A stretch of 7,485 nt of DNA, taken from an uncultured Clostridia bacterium. GTDB lineage: Bacteria > Bacillota > Clostridia > Oscillospirales > Ruminococcaceae. Both the position numbers and the translations under genes were made by a program. Every line of letters starts with the position of its first letter. Within the stretch, counting starts at the first letter, position 1. Where the stretch lies: positions 1 to 7,485 of the forward strand of contig CAMTHN010000028.1 of the NCBI GenBank assembly GCA_947072265.1, read 5' to 3'. The notes beneath the pieces were generated by a model. The model had not been told where the DNA came from. It searched no databases and saw nothing but the letters and a program-made list of their open reading frames with translations. Of this stretch, positions 6,677 to 7,485 are shown one piece after another.

Positions 6677-7408
6677 ATGCCTAAATTTTTTATAAATAAA
6701 AAATTAATAAGAGATAATATATATGAAATAATTGGTGAGGATGCGTTACATATAAAAAAATCTTTAAGAAAAAAAGTAGGGGATAACATAAGTTTAAGTG
6801 ATGGTTGTGGATATGATTATGATTGTATTGTAGTGAATATTACTGAATGTATAGTTTTGAATATAAAAAAAATTTATCTATCTAAAACTGAAGTTAAAAA
6901 AGAGATAATATTGTGTCAAGCTTTACCAAAGGGCGATAAACTAGATTTTATTATACAAAAATCTGTAGAATTGGGAGTCTCTATGGTTGTTCCTTTTATA
7001 TCAAATAGATGTGTATCTAGACCAAAAAAAGAAATATTACTGAAAAAAAAGAATAGATATAATAAAATAGCACTAGAAGCGGCAAAACAATCACTTAGAA
7101 GCAAAATTCCTGTTGTTCATGAAATTATTTCATTTGAAGATTGTCTTAATATGATAGGTGAGAAAGACAAGGGGATAATTTTTTATGAAGAAGAAGGGGA
7201 AAAACTCTCTTTAATTAAAAAAGAGCTATTTAAATCAGAGCGAATTTTTTTATTTATAGGGAGTGAGGGTGGTTTTGAAAAACAAGAAATAGACAAGGCT
7301 ATTGATAAAAATTGTAGTATATGTACATTAGGAAATAGAATTTTAAGATGTGAAACAGCTTCTATTACAGCTATATCAGTTTTAATGCATATCATAGGAG
7401 AAATTTAA
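6677..7408 (+). CDS. rsmE: 16S rRNA (uracil1498-N3)-methyltransferase RsmE
   Basis: RsmE methylates N3 of U1498 in 16S rRNA (E. coli numbering), near the decoding centre, on the assembled 30S subunit, using S-adenosylmethionine. The 243-residue length is typical. An N-terminal PUA-like RNA-binding domain (about residues 1-70) precedes a SPOUT-class knotted methyltransferase domain (about 75-243). Diagnostic motifs are CQALPKGDKLDFIIQKSVELG (80-100), AAKQSLR (135-141), IGSEGGF (194-200) and LGNRILRCETA (218-228). The last two form the SAM-binding trefoil knot. The gene has its own promoter at 6606-6634 and a GGAG site at 6666-6669. In many Firmicutes rsmE follows prmA (ribosomal protein L11 methyltransferase); here the upstream neighbour is the SpoIVFB-like protease instead. 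No terminator is evident after the TAA, so transcription may continue into a gene beyond the window. Confidence 0.96.
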   Translation: MPKFFINKKLIRDNIYEIIGEDALHIKKSLRKKVGDNISLSDGCGYDYDCIVVNITECIVLNIKKIYLSKTEVKKEIILCQALPKGDKLDFIIQKSVELGVSMVVPFISNRCVSRPKKEILLKKKNRYNKIALEAAKQSLRSKIPVVHEIISFEDCLNMIGEKDKGIIFYEEEGEKLSLIKKELFKSERIFLFIGSEGGFEKQEIDKAIDKNCSICTLGNRILRCETASITAISVLMHIIGEI

Positions 7409-7485
7409 TAACATATTATCTTAAAGAATTATATTTTATAAATTTTTCTATAATATATTTAAACAAATATTAATTTAAGGATTTA

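Noticed and set aside
6916..7395. Minus-strand open frames opposite rsmE (6916-7104 and 7183-7395)
   Set aside because: They lie opposite diagnostic RsmE motifs, including the SAM-binding knot, and have no support of their own.
7409..7485. Possible terminator, promoter (TATAAT at 7449-7454) or ribosome binding site (AAGG at 7477-7480) after rsmE
   Set aside because: The sequence is almost entirely A and T, so short matches and weak inverted repeats (TTATA/TATAA) are expected by chance. The TATAAT lacks a convincing -35 and no GC-bearing stem is present. A gene may begin just beyond the window.
1..7485. Search for a new defence, mobile or RNA-based system
   Set aside because: All long coding regions belong to recognised housekeeping or sporulation families. 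The intergenic gaps are below 80 bases and hold only expression signals, with no direct repeats, tRNA, attachment sites or transposase remnants seen by eye.

Overview
This is an AT-rich, tightly packed bacterial segment with seven genes, all on the + strand and all intact. The genes use AGGAG/GGAGG-type ribosome binding sites, mostly AGA for arginine, and all three stop codons. UGA is a true stop in two genes, so the standard bacterial code applies and this is not a mycoplasma. A spoIVFA/spoIVFB-type pair indicates an endospore-forming Firmicute or a close relative. The very low GC suggests a Clostridium-like lineage or a reduced relative such as the segmented filamentous bacteria. That last placement is inference, because no rRNA or phylogenetic marker was compared.

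Region 1 (1-5252) is an apparent operon, ligA-gatC-gatA-gatB, with gaps of only 18, 19 and 21 bases. It encodes NAD+-dependent DNA ligase and all three subunits of the GatCAB tRNA-dependent amidotransferase. GatCAB converts Glu-tRNA(Gln) and/or Asp-tRNA(Asn) to the correctly charged form. The operon ends in a strong intrinsic terminator whose hairpin contains the gatB stop codon. The operon promoter lies upstream of the window.

Region 2 (5253-6609) is a two-gene sporulation-type unit. The first gene encodes a membrane-anchored M23 (LytM) domain protein resembling SpoIVFA. The second, overlapping it by 8 bases, encodes an M50 intramembrane metalloprotease resembling SpoIVFB. In Bacillus subtilis these proteins form the complex that controls pro-sigma-K processing in the mother cell.

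Region 3 (6606-7485) is rsmE, the 16S rRNA m3U1498 methyltransferase gene. It has its own near-consensus sigma-A promoter, whose -35 box overlaps the spoIVFB stop codon. The last 77 bases are AT-rich and contain no gene or terminator that can be supported.

No RNA gene, mobile element, CRISPR array or evident new system was found. This is mainly an ordinary chromosomal region. The points worth a second look are the intact zinc site in the SpoIVFA-like protein, the lack of a CBS domain in the SpoIVFB-like protein, and the compact regulatory signals at the two transcription-unit boundaries.
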